Below are positions 8,890 through 17,326 of a DNA stretch of 64,000 nt, piece after piece. Source of the stretch: an uncultured Campylobacterales bacterium (GTDB lineage: Bacteria > Campylobacterota > Campylobacteria > Campylobacterales > Arcobacteraceae); the NCBI GenBank assembly GCA_947494995.1, contig CANLWY010000001.1, positions 372,001 through 436,000 on the forward strand. Direction: 5' to 3'. The notes under the pieces were generated by a model. The model was not told where the DNA came from, did no database searches, and worked only from the letters and a program-made list of their open reading frames with translations. A program made the position numbers and the translations under genes. The stretch's first letter is position 1, and every line of letters begins with the position of its first letter.

Positions 8890-9054
8890 TTATAAACAAA
8901 AGAAAGGTTGTATAAAAAATAAATCTATTTCTTTTTCTTGAGAGTATTTTCTTATCTCTTTAAGAGTTCGTTTATGTTCCTGTTATTTCTTATATTTTTG
9001 TTTTGCATACTCTTTTTGTCTACCTATCACTCTTGTTTTTCTCTTTGAATCCAT
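8890..9054 (-). pseudogene. Short basic reading frame interrupted by a stop
   Basis: A start at 9054 gives 23 lysine/arginine-rich residues (MDSKRKTRVIGRQKEYAKQKYKK) before TAA at 8983-8985; the first 20 are MDSKRKTRVIGRQKEYAKQK. The same frame then continues for 30 more codons to a second TAA at 8890-8892 with similar basic content (QEHKRTLKEIRKYSQEKE). It lies between the relaxase and coupling-protein genes. It may be a decayed small mobilization accessory gene or a genuine 23-residue peptide. Evidence is weak. Confidence 0.25.
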
Positions 9055-9075
9055 TATAATTTTCCTCCTATTTTT

Positions 9076-9894
9076 TCATCTCCCAAAACTTCTAGCTTCT
9101 TTACTTTTTGCCCGTCTTTGTTCTCTTTCAAATATTTTTTCTAATCTTTTAATCATTGATTCATACTCTTTATCAAGTCCTAAAGTTTTAAGTCTATAGT
9201 ATTTATTATCATAAGATACACCTATAGCTCTTCCTCTTTGATAAATCTCATAGCCTTTATTTTTTAGATGGTTTTCTAAATATGTTTTTGAAGTGGCTGT
9301 TTTAAAAACCTTTTGTAAATTCTCTTTAATTTGCTCTTTGGTTGGTTTAACTTTTCTTTTATGTTTTATCTCTTGCTCTTTTTGTTTAGATTTTGAGAGG
9401 TCTTTTTTATCTTGATAAAACTCTGATTTTGTAAGCTCTAAATACTTTTCATTTTTATAATGTTCTAAAGTAGCCTGTATGGAAGCAAGTTCTTTTTTAG
9501 ATAGTCTTACTCTTCTTTCTCCCTCTAATTCATTTGCACTTATCATTAGATGAAGATGAACATTGTCTTTATCTGTATGCAGAACACAAAAAGCTAAATG
9601 GTTACTTGCTCTTAGCTTCAAAAACTTATTGGCTAAATCTATAAGAATTTCTTTTTGTCTTTTAATTGATAGATTGTTTTCTTCAAGTGATAATAACTCA
9701 TGATACAAATAGTTTTTACCTCTAGCTCTTGTTAAAAAGTCACTATTTGTCATAAACTCTTTTATTAGCTCTTCTTTATTTTTTGGATTTGAGTAGGCAT
9801 TTCTTGTAAAGCAAGATGAGTTTTCATCTCTCATTAAATAGTCATAGAGTTGTGAAAATGACTTACTGCTACGGCTCATAGATTTTATTATCAT
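9076..9894 (-). CDS. MOBP-type relaxase (MobA/VirD2 family)
   Basis: A 272-residue relaxase. The three-histidine metal motif is HTDKDNVHLHLM at residues 106-117. Candidate nicking tyrosines are Y17 and Y19 in the N-terminal SQLYDYLM segment. The basic C-terminal half, rich in K, E and R, is probably a DNA-binding or helical extension without a primase domain. It would nick oriT and pilot the strand. Its start is three bases from the MobC-like gene stop, giving the usual mobC-mobA order. The basic C-terminus keeps the family call at MOBP level only. Confidence 0.88.
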   Translation of the reverse strand: MIIKSMSRSSKSFSQLYDYLMRDENSSCFTRNAYSNPKNKEELIKEFMTNSDFLTRARGKNYLYHELLSLEENNLSIKRQKEILIDLANKFLKLRASNHLAFCVLHTDKDNVHLHLMISANELEGERRVRLSKKELASIQATLEHYKNEKYLELTKSEFYQDKKDLSKSKQKEQEIKHKRKVKPTKEQIKENLQKVFKTATSKTYLENHLKNKGYEIYQRGRAIGVSYDNKYYRLKTLGLDKEYESMIKRLEKIFEREQRRAKSKEARSFGR

Positions 9895-9897
9895 AGT

Positions 9898-10260
9898 CTA
9901 TACTTTTGAAATAAACTTTTTAAACTCATCTTCGTAAGTTTTAAGAGAAGATATTAAAATATTGATATCAATTGTCTCATTGATATTTGTTTTATGTGCT
10001 ATTTGATTTATGTTATTAGCAATTCCTCTTGATATATGTATATAGTCTCTTATTAGCTCTTTTTGTTCAGATGTCAGAGTTTTTAAAACATTGTTATTTA
10101 AAAACTCTGTTGTAATATGCTTTGCATAAGAGTTTGGTTTTATATCAAGAATTATTGCTCTTCTTTTTAGTTCAGTATAAAAAGCATTTGATAATGGGAA
10201 AGTTACAATTTTGTTCTTCTCATTATATTGCTTCTTATACTCTTTTTGATAGTTACTCAT
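9898..10260 (-). CDS. MobC-like relaxosome accessory protein
   Basis: A 120-residue protein. Its N-terminal half (FPLSNAFYTELKRRAIILDI) fits a ribbon-helix-helix DNA-binding domain. The C-terminal half has GIANNINQIAHKTN, close to the G-N-N-L-N-Q-I-A-x-x-x-N signature of the MobC family. Such proteins bind oriT and help the relaxase open the duplex. It lies directly upstream of the relaxase gene and 15 bases after the small HTH gene, which places all three in one operon. Confidence 0.8.
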   Translation of the reverse strand: MSNYQKEYKKQYNEKNKIVTFPLSNAFYTELKRRAIILDIKPNSYAKHITTEFLNNNVLKTLTSEQKELIRDYIHISRGIANNINQIAHKTNINETIDINILISSLKTYEDEFKKFISKV

Positions 10261-10274
10261 AACTAACTCTTTAA

Positions 10275-10502
10275 TTAATAAGTTTGTACTACTTGTGTGT
10301 AATATTTTGCAAGTTCTGTTAATGGGTAGAAAATATCTCCATTACCTTTTTTGATATATGCACATCCAACACCTAATTTTCTCAATCTATCAAGGGTAGA
10401 AATAGATTGTCCAGTCTCTTGTGACATCTCCTTTTTTGAAAGGGCTACCTTATTATGTTTTGCATAAAGTACTTCAAATAAAACTCTTTCATCACTACTC
10501 AT
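10275..10502 (-). CDS. Small winged-helix/HTH protein
   Basis: A 75-residue protein with a predicted helix-turn-helix around residues 20-45 (LSKKEMSQETGQSISTLDRL). It has a C-terminal segment FYPLTELAKYY typical of small DNA-binding proteins on plasmids and mobile elements. It is the first gene of the mob operon and probably regulates it. The start ATG 10500-10502 is preceded by AAGGAG. The specific target is unknown. Confidence 0.6.
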   Translation of the reverse strand: MSSDERVLFEVLYAKHNKVALSKKEMSQETGQSISTLDRLRKLGVGCAYIKKGNGDIFYPLTELAKYYTQVVQTY

Positions 10503-10678
10503 AACTAACTCCTTATTTGATATATACTAATTTTAAACAATTAAAACTTATAATTTAATAATAAATACTAAGTATTAATTAATAAAAACTAATAAAAAAT
10601 AGATTTGACTAGATTTAAATAGTTTAAATATAATAATTTAATATTTTTTGATATATAATATCCCAATAAGGAATATTT

Positions 10679-10909
10679 ATGAGCGATGAATTAGAACAAA
10701 GAAGAAATAGAAATGTTGGTCGTCCTAAAATTGAGGACAAAGAACAAATCAGAGATAAAAAGGTTATGATGTCTTTTACTCAAGCTGAATACGATGAGTT
10801 AAAAAGAATGCAGAAGCTTTTAAATAAATCTACTCTTACTTCTACTATTTCATATTTTATTGAAAGAGGTAGGGAAGCAGTAAGAGAAGATTTTACAAGA
10901 GAGAGATAA
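10679..10909 (+). CDS. Ribbon-helix-helix-like mobilization/partition regulator
   Basis: A 76-residue protein. The segment KKVMMSFTQAEYDELKRMQK and the following helices match the pattern of a ribbon-helix-helix domain (a beta strand with alternating residues, then two helices). The N-terminus (RRNRNVGRPKIEDKE) contains an AT-hook-like GRPK. The start has AAGGAA upstream. It diverges from the mob operon across about 175 bases, so it may repress or activate that operon or bind oriT. No close family was identified. Confidence 0.6.
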   Translation: MSDELEQRRNRNVGRPKIEDKEQIRDKKVMMSFTQAEYDELKRMQKLLNKSTLTSTISYFIERGREAVREDFTRER

Positions 10910-11314
10910 AACACTTACTTTTATTTTTATCTTTCTCTTTAAGAGTAAACTTTTAGTTTACGCTCTTCATAAAAAACTAACCACTTACAAATTTATTTCA
11001 CTAAGTTTTTTATTTTTGATATGGGTTTTTAGGGATAACTTTTTAAAGTTAATTTCCCTAAACAAGTTTCGCATTTGCTTGAATTCTTAAGAATTCTAAA
11101 GCATATGCAAACTTGCTCTATTGGTAAAACCAATAGATGAACTTCTTAAGATTTCTTAAAAAACTACTTGTTATATAAATAAAATAATACTATTTTACAT
11201 TTCTATATTTTTAATTTAATTTGTTAATTAATTATTTCTTAAATATATTTTTAATACTACTTAATACATAATTATCTTTATTATTACATAAAATCTATTT
11301 AAAAAGGTGGAAAA
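10910..11314. other. Noncoding 405 bp with strong dyad symmetry, candidate oriT region
   Basis: No reading frame of note. It contains an imperfect inverted repeat at 11063-11115 whose arms read CAAGTTT...GCAT...TGCTT and the reverse, centred on the perfect 16 bp palindrome GAATTCTTAAGAATTC at 11081-11096. A perfect 9 bp hairpin follows at 11117-11137 (TCTATTGGT/ACCAATAGA). The position between the mob genes and the cargo suits an origin of transfer or a strong transcription boundary. Confidence 0.5.
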
Positions 11315-11908
11315 ATGGAAAAGAGTAAAGATACAATTCTACTGGATGAATTTGAATTAAGTATCGTAAAAGATGAAATGTCTAATAGAAATATGATGTT
11401 CAATGAAAGTAAAAATGAATATACAATGGAAGAATTAAATTCTATTGGTATAGTTCGAGAATCCTATTCTATAGAAGAATTACACCAAAAAGATTTTGAT
11501 ACTCAGGGAATTATAACAAGTTTTGATGATGTTGCAAAAATGGCAGAAGAAAAACTTGTTGTAGGAGCTCCTTTTGCTAAAGGAGTCAAGAAGTGGCAAT
11601 TACCAATTGATTTAATTGGATTTAAAATTATAACAACAGTTTTTCCTCCTAAAACAACGGTATTACCTCATGTACATTCAGTTTTAGATGAAAATGTAAA
11701 AAGTGGTGGATTTAGAATGGTTGTGAGTGGGTCAATTACTTTTAACGGAAAAAAATATTTACCAGGTGATTGGTTCTTTATACCAAATGGAATCCCATAT
11801 TCTTTTACTACAGATGAAAATATTGAAACTAGAGAAAATTATTGGTATGGACATAGACATAGAGAAGGTGCGGTCAGAATTTCAAGCCCTAAAGCAGTGA
11901 ATGAATAA
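11315..11908 (+). CDS. Cupin-domain protein
   Basis: A 197-residue protein with one cupin barrel in the C-terminal half. The metal-binding first motif is PHVHS near residue 126 with a glycine-rich follow-up (KSGGFRMVVSGS). The second is GDWFFIPNGIPYSF near residue 160. The N-terminal 70 residues are not recognised. Cupins of this kind are small-molecule dioxygenases, isomerases or binding proteins; the substrate cannot be told. AAAAAGGTGG before the ATG is a good ribosome site. It stands alone on the plus strand beside the first TGA-recoded gene, with a hairpin separating them. Confidence 0.6.
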   Translation: MEKSKDTILLDEFELSIVKDEMSNRNMMFNESKNEYTMEELNSIGIVRESYSIEELHQKDFDTQGIITSFDDVAKMAEEKLVVGAPFAKGVKKWQLPIDLIGFKIITTVFPPKTTVLPHVHSVLDENVKSGGFRMVVSGSITFNGKKYLPGDWFFIPNGIPYSFTTDENIETRENYWYGHRHREGAVRISSPKAVNE

Positions 11909-11913
11909 ATAAC

Positions 11914-11945
11914 ATCTAATCCAATATATATATGTTGGATTAGAT
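11914..11945. terminator. Hairpin between cupin gene and convergent gene
   Basis: ATCTAATCCAA and TTGGATTAGAT form a perfect 11 bp stem with a ten-base loop, followed by a T-rich stretch on the plus strand. It separates the cupin gene from the leftward gene ending at 11971 and could act in both directions. Confidence 0.7.
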
Positions 11946-11970
11946 AATAATTTTACTTTTTACAAAACAC

Positions 11971-12405
11971 CTATAGATATTCTCAATATGAGTTTTTCTT
12001 CCAAATTTTTAACTCTTTAATTTCTAAGTTCGAGTTTCTCAAAACTTTTAAATCAATATTATCGATACAGATAAATTTTTTATCTTTTGATTTATGGAAA
12101 TAAAAAACTTTTGGTTTTTTATTCATTTGCATTGAGTTTATTACATCTTTAAAGGTCACTATCTCGATATGCTTTGTTTCTCTTTTATATGCTCTATTGA
12201 TTACTTCTTGAATTAATTTTCTATTTTTGGGTCAAGTAAGATTGAAGCCATTTATATAAAAAGAATGTTTCTTTTCATCATAGTAATATGTAAAAAATCT
12301 TCATGCAGATTTTCACTTCCTTGTTAAATCTCTAACATAAACAGCTCTTTGAGATAGATTTTTTCTGCCAGTTTTTATTTCAAGAAGTGATTCAAAAATA
12401 TTCAT
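11971..12405 (-). CDS. Hypothetical protein readable only with TGA as glycine (144 aa)
   Basis: Under the standard code this stretch has no gene. Reading TGA as glycine (translation table 25) gives 144 residues from ATG 12405 to TAG. There are four in-frame TGA codons in contexts such as NLT-G-PKNRK and TRK-G-KSA-G-RFF, and two ordinary GGC glycines. The single tryptophan (KIWKK) is TGG. The protein is basic and I do not recognise a family. In a standard-code cell it would stop after 31 residues. It is the left-most of five such genes in the element. Confidence 0.6.
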
Positions 12406-12595
12406 AGAATTTTTCTTTTAATTTTAAAAATATGTGTCATTGCAATAACAATTTAATCTAAACATATTATTAAAAGAAAAGTCAAAAAAATAGCACTTTT
12501 TGCCTAATTAATGCTAAATTAATGCACCATCATTATAATGGATGGCTTTAAATTTTTAAATGGTGTTTTTTTGTATAAAAAGCTTATACAGAAAA

Positions 12596-12919
12596 TTAAA
12601 TAGTTGGTTGCTTTTTTACAAAATCACTAAAAATTTGTTTAGCTTGATTCTCAGATATTATATTTTCATTAAAGACCATATAAAATGAGCCTTTCAGAGG
12701 AAAATAATTTGATATTTTAGAAATATTAATATCACTAAGTACTATGTTAAATTTATCTGCAAGAAAATGAAATATTTCTTGATCCATTGATTCAAGTTGT
12801 GTACTTGAAAATAAATTATTGTCTCCATCTATTAAATAACCAGTATCTTCAAGTTCATCTTTTAATATAGTAAATTTATTAATATCAAAAGATTTTTTAC
12901 ACTCATCATATTTTGACAT
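12596..12919 (-). CDS. Hypothetical acidic protein (107 aa)
   Basis: A 107-residue protein with no family I recognise. It starts with MSKYDECKKSFDINKF and ends in VKKQPTI, and is rich in N, D, I and F. It contains no TGA codon and only four glycines, all GGN, so its genetic code cannot be decided. It lies between two TGA-recoded genes on the same strand and so may have come with them. The start ATG follows AAGGGC, a weak ribosome site. Confidence 0.5.
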   Translation of the reverse strand: MSKYDECKKSFDINKFTILKDELEDTGYLIDGDNNLFSSTQLESMDQEIFHFLADKFNIVLSDINISKISNYFPLKGSFYMVFNENIISENQAKQIFSDFVKKQPTI

Positions 12920-13000
12920 CTTTGCCCTTATTTATTAAAGTTCTTAATATATTACAATATTTTATATTAAATAATATTAGTTAATATAAAAAAGAAAAGT

Positions 13001-13333
13001 CTAGTAAAACTTTTCAAATTCAGTTTGAACTTTTTCAGATACAAACCATATATGACTATCCATATAATTAGTATAAATTTCAAACTCTTCAATTTCAGTT
13101 TCAAATAGTTTAGAGTTTGATTCAATGAATTTATAAGCTATTTGGTTTAAAGCTTCATAGATGAAGTAGTTAATATCAGTTATAAACTCAGTTCAAAAGT
13201 TGAACTTGATATTTTCTGATATTTCATCAGTATCAAGATTATGTTCTTCAATAAGCTCAACAAGAAACTTAACATCTAAATATCAAGCTCCAAGAGTATT
13301 TCTTGTAAAATCTAAAAGTATATCTGTATTCAT
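13001..13333 (-). CDS. Hypothetical protein readable only with TGA as glycine (110 aa)
   Basis: With TGA read as glycine the frame from ATG 13333 to TAG gives 110 residues, mostly acidic and helical. Two in-frame TGA codons occur, in LGA-G-YLD and FNF-G-TEF. The tryptophan in SHIWFVSE is TGG. The codon periodicity and lack of TAA or TAG over 330 bases support a real gene. No family is recognised. Under the standard code only 17 residues would be made. Confidence 0.55.
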
Positions 13334-13501
13334 AATCACAAATATTAAAAAATAAAGTGACCTGTGAACAAAAAACAACTACTTAAAAAAAATCAAGGTG
13401 GAGATTTATACTACCTTGATTTATTTGGTTTGTTTTTTATAATTGCTGATTTTTATTTTACTTAAATAGAAAAAGAAATAATTATTTAGAACTTGTGATT
13501 T

Positions 13502-14305
13502 CTATTGAATATCTCGTGCCGTGTAAAACTCTATTCCCATTTCATAATCAAGTAGGTCATTATTTGATAATTCTCCTATTTCACCTATGCCAAATGTATT
13601 AGGTATACATTTATTTCGAAACTTATCCCATTCATTAGTATTTGAATAATTAACAAATGGATATATATCCCCATAATCAACTCCTGTTGAATTGTACCCA
13701 AGGTAGTAATTATGATAATTACCTATACTACCTAAATATAGATATTCTGCATATCCATAATGTCTTGCTGTTAAATAACTATAGATATGAGTCATACCAT
13801 TTCCATATTCGCTAAATGTATGCTTTCCAAGAGACATATTAAACCCTGGTATTATTGGATTGAAGTTTTTATTCTTTGAAGTCAAAGAATAAAATTGAAC
13901 TTCACCCCTTGAGTTATATAAAAACTGTAAATAAAAATCATCAAAAGAATAGTTTGTTTCAATGATATTCTGTCTTGCATGCTTAATATCTATAATTGGT
14001 ATTCCAAATAAACTTTCAATATATTTACGACCTGCACCAATAAAAATCTTTTCTAACTTCTCCTTTTCATCAACTTTATCTTTATCATTACTATTTACTG
14101 ATTTACTTTGATTGTATATATTCACAGTATTTATATTCTGTTGAGTAATTGAATTATTGTTAGAACCTTCAACTTTTATTGTATTATTATTTGAATTATC
14201 TACTTTTTCACTGTTCTCTGCATTTGCAAAATAACTAAGAACAGTAAATAATGCTCCTACAATTGTTGCGAACCCTATAAGTTTTTTGTTTTTCCATAGC
14301 ATCAT
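13502..14305 (-). CDS. Membrane-anchored protein with N-rich linker, possibly ETEC_3214-like
   Basis: A 267-residue protein. An N-terminal membrane anchor (residues 9-28) is followed by an asparagine-rich segment at about 40-72 (VEGSNNNSITQQNINTVNIY). A globular C-terminal domain from about 85 is rich in aromatic residues and includes YGNGMTHIYSYLTARHYGYA. I think it resembles the ETEC_3214 domain family, but only weakly. It uses only GGN codons for about 20 glycines and no TGA, so it follows the standard code even though it sits between two TGA-recoded genes. The N-rich segment is similar in style to linkers seen in bacterial conflict proteins. Confidence 0.5.
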   Translation of the reverse strand: MMLWKNKKLIGFATIVGALFTVLSYFANAENSEKVDNSNNNTIKVEGSNNNSITQQNINTVNIYNQSKSVNSNDKDKVDEKEKLEKIFIGAGRKYIESLFGIPIIDIKHARQNIIETNYSFDDFYLQFLYNSRGEVQFYSLTSKNKNFNPIIPGFNMSLGKHTFSEYGNGMTHIYSYLTARHYGYAEYLYLGSIGNYHNYYLGYNSTGVDYGDIYPFVNYSNTNEWDKFRNKCIPNTFGIGEIGELSNNDLLDYEMGIEFYTARDIQ

Positions 14306-14363
14306 AAAGCCTTCTATAATATTTTTCGTGATTATATCATCATAGAAGAAAAAAAACTTATTT

Positions 14364-15956
14364 TTAAGTTTTGTTTTCCAAATTCTTTCTTATTTTGCTT
14401 ATATTCCATCATAAATTACCTAAAATTCAGGATTTAATAAAATCATTTTTTAGGTTAGTAGGGTTTACTACTCATATACCATTTGAGATTGATTCAATTG
14501 ATAAAGGTTCATTTATATCTCATGATATAATTTTATTTAAAAATTTAACTATATTTCTTTTTGCTTCAATATTAATTCATCAGTCTTTATCAATAAAGGC
14601 TCAAAGTTCTCAAAAATGACCATTTTCAAGATCAAAATTATTTCTATCAAGTTCTAATCATGGAATAGTAAATTGATTAGCTTTATAGTCGTTTATTAAC
14701 TTGTTAGATATTTCTTTAGGAAGTAAGTCATATCATGAATCATTTAAAAACTTTAATACTTCAACTTGTTTTTCTTTTGATTCTTCTTTTCTTGATAATA
14801 ATTCTTTTACATCTACTTTATGCTCTTTTAAAACTGTCTCTCTTTTTTCAATAAGTTGCTTTTTTAGTTCAGTAATTTTTTTATTTATATTTTCTACTTT
14901 CAACCTAAGTGCATCTTCTGATTTAACATCTGTTAGACTTAATATATCAAACTCATTTAATTGAAAATTTGAATCAATTTTTAATGTCTCATAAACTTCA
15001 TCAAGATTTCAAAATATATCTTTTGGAAAGTTTGAAACTGAAGTTTTTAAATTCTTTTCAAAATGTTCTTTTCACCAATGTTTTCAAATTTGGTTTAATA
15101 AACCATTGAAAGAAGTATTTATTCCCTTGAGAACGGCGAAGCCGTTTTCAATCTCTGTCATTTTATTTTTATGGCTGTTTTCAAGTTCTCCAAGAGCTTG
15201 TTTATCAATCTCTTTTTCAAAACTATATTTACTTCATTCTAGGCTCAATTTTGAAGTAGGTGTTTTTGAATTTAAATCTATAGTTTCAAGTCATCAAGAC
15301 TCATTTTCTAATTCACTTACTATATCATTTGTATTTATTGGAGCTATGTATTCAAGTTCATTAAAAATAGTTTCAAAACTAGAATCTATTCCAATTAAAC
15401 TATTTTTGAACTCTTGATATTTAGGATTATCTTTATTAGCTCATCATAAGTCATCAACTATTGATTTAAGTTTTCAAGGTTGTTTTAGGAGATTTAGAAT
15501 TTCATCTATAGTATTCATATTCTCTCATTCACTTCTTTGTAAATCAAAAGAATTGATTAATTTTTCAATACTAGGATTTTTACTTAGAATCTCTGGTGTA
15601 AAAGTACTTTTGATTTTTGATATTTTTGAGTTTATATTTTCACTTTTATCTAAATGTTTTTCTTCTTCTGTGGATTTCTCAGTTTTTCTATTATTTAATA
15701 AAAAAGATTGAATCTCTTGTTTTGATTGTTTTGAAAGTTTAATTAGTGTTTTATCATCTTGTTTATCTAAAATGGTTCTAAACTTTTCCTCAATGTTATC
15801 GGGAAAATCAAGTACATTTAAAACATCATTTACTTTTTGTAAATGATTTGAGTATTCAATATCTTCTCATACTTTTTGTATGTCCTCTGAACTTGCTTGT
15901 TTTAGTTTTGGAAGGTCATCATTTTGTTCAAAATTACCTCATGGTATTTCAGACAT
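14364..15956 (-). CDS. Large protein readable only with TGA as glycine (530 aa)
   Basis: A 1.6 kb stretch without a standard-code gene opens fully when TGA is glycine: 530 residues from ATG 15956 to TAA. About 22 glycines are TGA and nine are GGN. TGA contexts are glycine-like, for example FIDKD-GG-INIEA, SNGI-G-VVNPT and ILGNL-G-WNI. The tryptophans in KHW and GW are TGG. The protein is mainly charged and helical, with a probable coiled coil at about 330-380 (NKKITELKKQLIEKRETVLK). The C-terminal 100 residues look more globular. No family is recognised. Its start lies 15 bases after a TATAAT-like box, so a very short leader is possible. In a standard-code host it would stop at codon 6. Confidence 0.8.
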
Positions 15957-16038
15957 TTTTTCATAGTTTAGAATTATAAGTTATTTTAGGAGATATTTAA
16001 ATTTTATCACACTTTCAAAAGTAGTGCAAAAAATAGAA

Positions 16039-16257
16039 CTATTTATCTGCTCCAATAGTTTTTGCAAGTTCATCAACCTTTTTTTCAAGTTTTTCTAAAG
16101 CTTTTGTCTTTGCTTTTGCCTCTTCTACTTCTTTATCTAGTTGCATGAATTGTTTTAAAAACTCTTCATCTGTCATGGTAGTTTGTTTTTTTGTTTCATT
16201 GCTTAGAAGTGAAGTTGAGAGTAGTGAGATTAGTAGAATTGATAGTAGGGGTTTCAT
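16039..16257 (-). CDS. Small exported coiled-coil protein
   Basis: A 72-residue protein. An N-terminal signal peptide (MKPLLSILLISLLSTSLLSN) is followed by a charged helix with heptad-like spacing (LDKEVEEAKAKTKALEKLEK). It is probably periplasmic. I chose ATG 16257 because AAAGGA precedes it; an upstream ATG would add ten residues that would mask the signal peptide. The codon style matches the host rather than the TGA-recoded neighbours. Its promoter region overlaps repeated motifs shared with the divergent HTH gene. Confidence 0.6.
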   Translation of the reverse strand: MKPLLSILLISLLSTSLLSNETKKQTTMTDEEFLKQFMQLDKEVEEAKAKTKALEKLEKKVDELAKTIGADK

Positions 16258-16283
16258 AATATTTTTCCTTTCATTATAGAGAT

Positions 16284-16347
16284 ACATATATCGTTGAGTA
16301 ATTTTAACGAATCTTATATTATTGAAATATTAAACATATATATCGTT
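16284..16347. promoter_or_regulatory. Direct repeats upstream of the HTH gene, candidate operators
   Basis: ACATATATCGTT at 16284-16295 and ACATATATATCGTT at 16334-16347 are near-identical and lie in the space between the small exported-protein gene and the HTH gene. AACGA, the reverse complement of part of the motif, occurs near 16307. These are likely binding sites for the neighbouring XRE-type regulator. Confidence 0.5.
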
Positions 16348-16356
16348 AGGAATATT

Positions 16357-16599
16357 TTGAATACGAGTGAACTAGAAGATTTTTCAGAAGAAATACTTGA
16401 TATTGTCTCAAAAAATGTTGCAAAATACCGAAAAGAAAAAGGCTACTCGCAAATGCAATTAGCCTTAGAAATTGGTATGAGTGGTGGAGCTTATCTTGGT
16501 CGTGCTGAAATAAGAAAAGATGGACATCATTTCAATATCAAGCATTTAGCAAAAATTTCTAAAGTTTTGAATGTTGATATATGTAATTTTTTTAAGTAG
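16357..16599 (+). CDS. XRE-family helix-turn-helix regulator
   Basis: About 80 residues with an XRE helix-turn-helix: VAKYRKEKGYSQMQLALEIGM followed by RAEIRKDGHHFNIKHLAKIS, the typical order of helices 1-5. I prefer the TTG start at 16357 because AGGAA precedes it. The same frame runs 21 codons further upstream, but that part covers the repeated motif and has no ribosome site. It diverges from the small exported-protein gene and probably represses from the repeats at 16284-16347. Its stop overlaps the end of the convergent phosphoesterase gene by eight bases. Confidence 0.65.
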   Translation: MNTSELEDFSEEILDIVSKNVAKYRKEKGYSQMQLALEIGMSGGAYLGRAEIRKDGHHFNIKHLAKISKVLNVDICNFFK

Positions 16600-17296
16600 T
16601 AGATTCATTAAGAATCTCTTCAATTAATACATATCTATTTTCTTCACAATATGCTGGAATATTGTAAAATCTTACTCCTTCATAGTCTATTGATTTTCCT
16701 GAATGCAAATGTCCTTCAATAATAATATTGAAATTACTGTGTTTTCTTTTGTACTTATCAATTCTAGATAAAGCAAAGTCATTAAAATTGATACTTTTTC
16801 TTTTATATTTCTTATTTTTATTTGCATAGAATTTATAAAAAAATTCAATTATCCAAGTGAAATTTTTTAGTAATTTATATTTTCTTTTAGTCCTAAAATG
16901 AAAAAGGAAACTACTTTCAGGATAAATATCTCCATGTGAAATCAAAATAGTTTTACCATTATATTTTGTATATAGAGGTTGTTCACTATTAGAAATAAGA
17001 GTAATGTTTGGGAATAATTTTTTTAAATAAAAATCTCTATTTCCTTCAAGATATATTATTTCTTTTTTTATTGATAGTTCATTCAGCTTATTTATCAATT
17101 CTCTATTTTTATTTATAAGTAAAGTGACATCACCTATTAGTAAATCAAAAATATCACCTACTAAAAAAATTTGACTTATTGTTTCATCTTTTTGGATTTT
17201 TTTTAAATGAAAAAGTACTGTTTTTCTATTTATATTATTGAAATGAACATCAGCTATAAAAATAGCTTTTTTATGTATTTTTAATAGCTCGCTCAT
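16592..17296 (-). CDS. LpxH-like calcineurin-fold metallophosphoesterase
   Basis: A 234-residue metallophosphoesterase. All the metal-binding blocks are visible: FIADVH (D, H) near residue 15, GDIFD near 47, GNRD near 100, SHGD near 130 and EGHLHSG near 197. The order and spacing resemble UDP-2,3-diacylglucosamine hydrolase LpxH. However, the location in a mobile element, downstream of the VGRD-motif protein by 30 bases, argues for a cargo role. It could be a nucleotide or nucleic-acid phosphodiesterase in a conflict system. The fold is clear; the substrate is unknown. Confidence 0.75.
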   Translation of the reverse strand: MSELLKIHKKAIFIADVHFNNINRKTVLFHLKKIQKDETISQIFLVGDIFDLLIGDVTLLINKNRELINKLNELSIKKEIIYLEGNRDFYLKKLFPNITLISNSEQPLYTKYNGKTILISHGDIYPESSFLFHFRTKRKYKLLKNFTWIIEFFYKFYANKNKKYKRKSINFNDFALSRIDKYKRKHSNFNIIIEGHLHSGKSIDYEGVRFYNIPAYCEENRYVLIEEILNESTT

Positions 17297-17326
17297 GTAT
17301 TAATATCATCTCTAATAAAATCATCG

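Noticed and set aside
14371-15417. Plus-strand reading frames of 80-100 codons in this stretch
   Set aside because: They lie opposite the 530-residue TGA-recoded frame, have low-complexity serine/phenylalanine composition, and are explained as shadows of it.
14364-15956. TGA read as tryptophan (table 4) in the recoded genes
   Set aside because: Some contexts (for example KHW followed by TGA) look tryptophan-like, but in the serine recombinase the TGA columns match conserved glycines, doublets such as SGGV and DGG fit glycine, and conserved tryptophans are already TGG.
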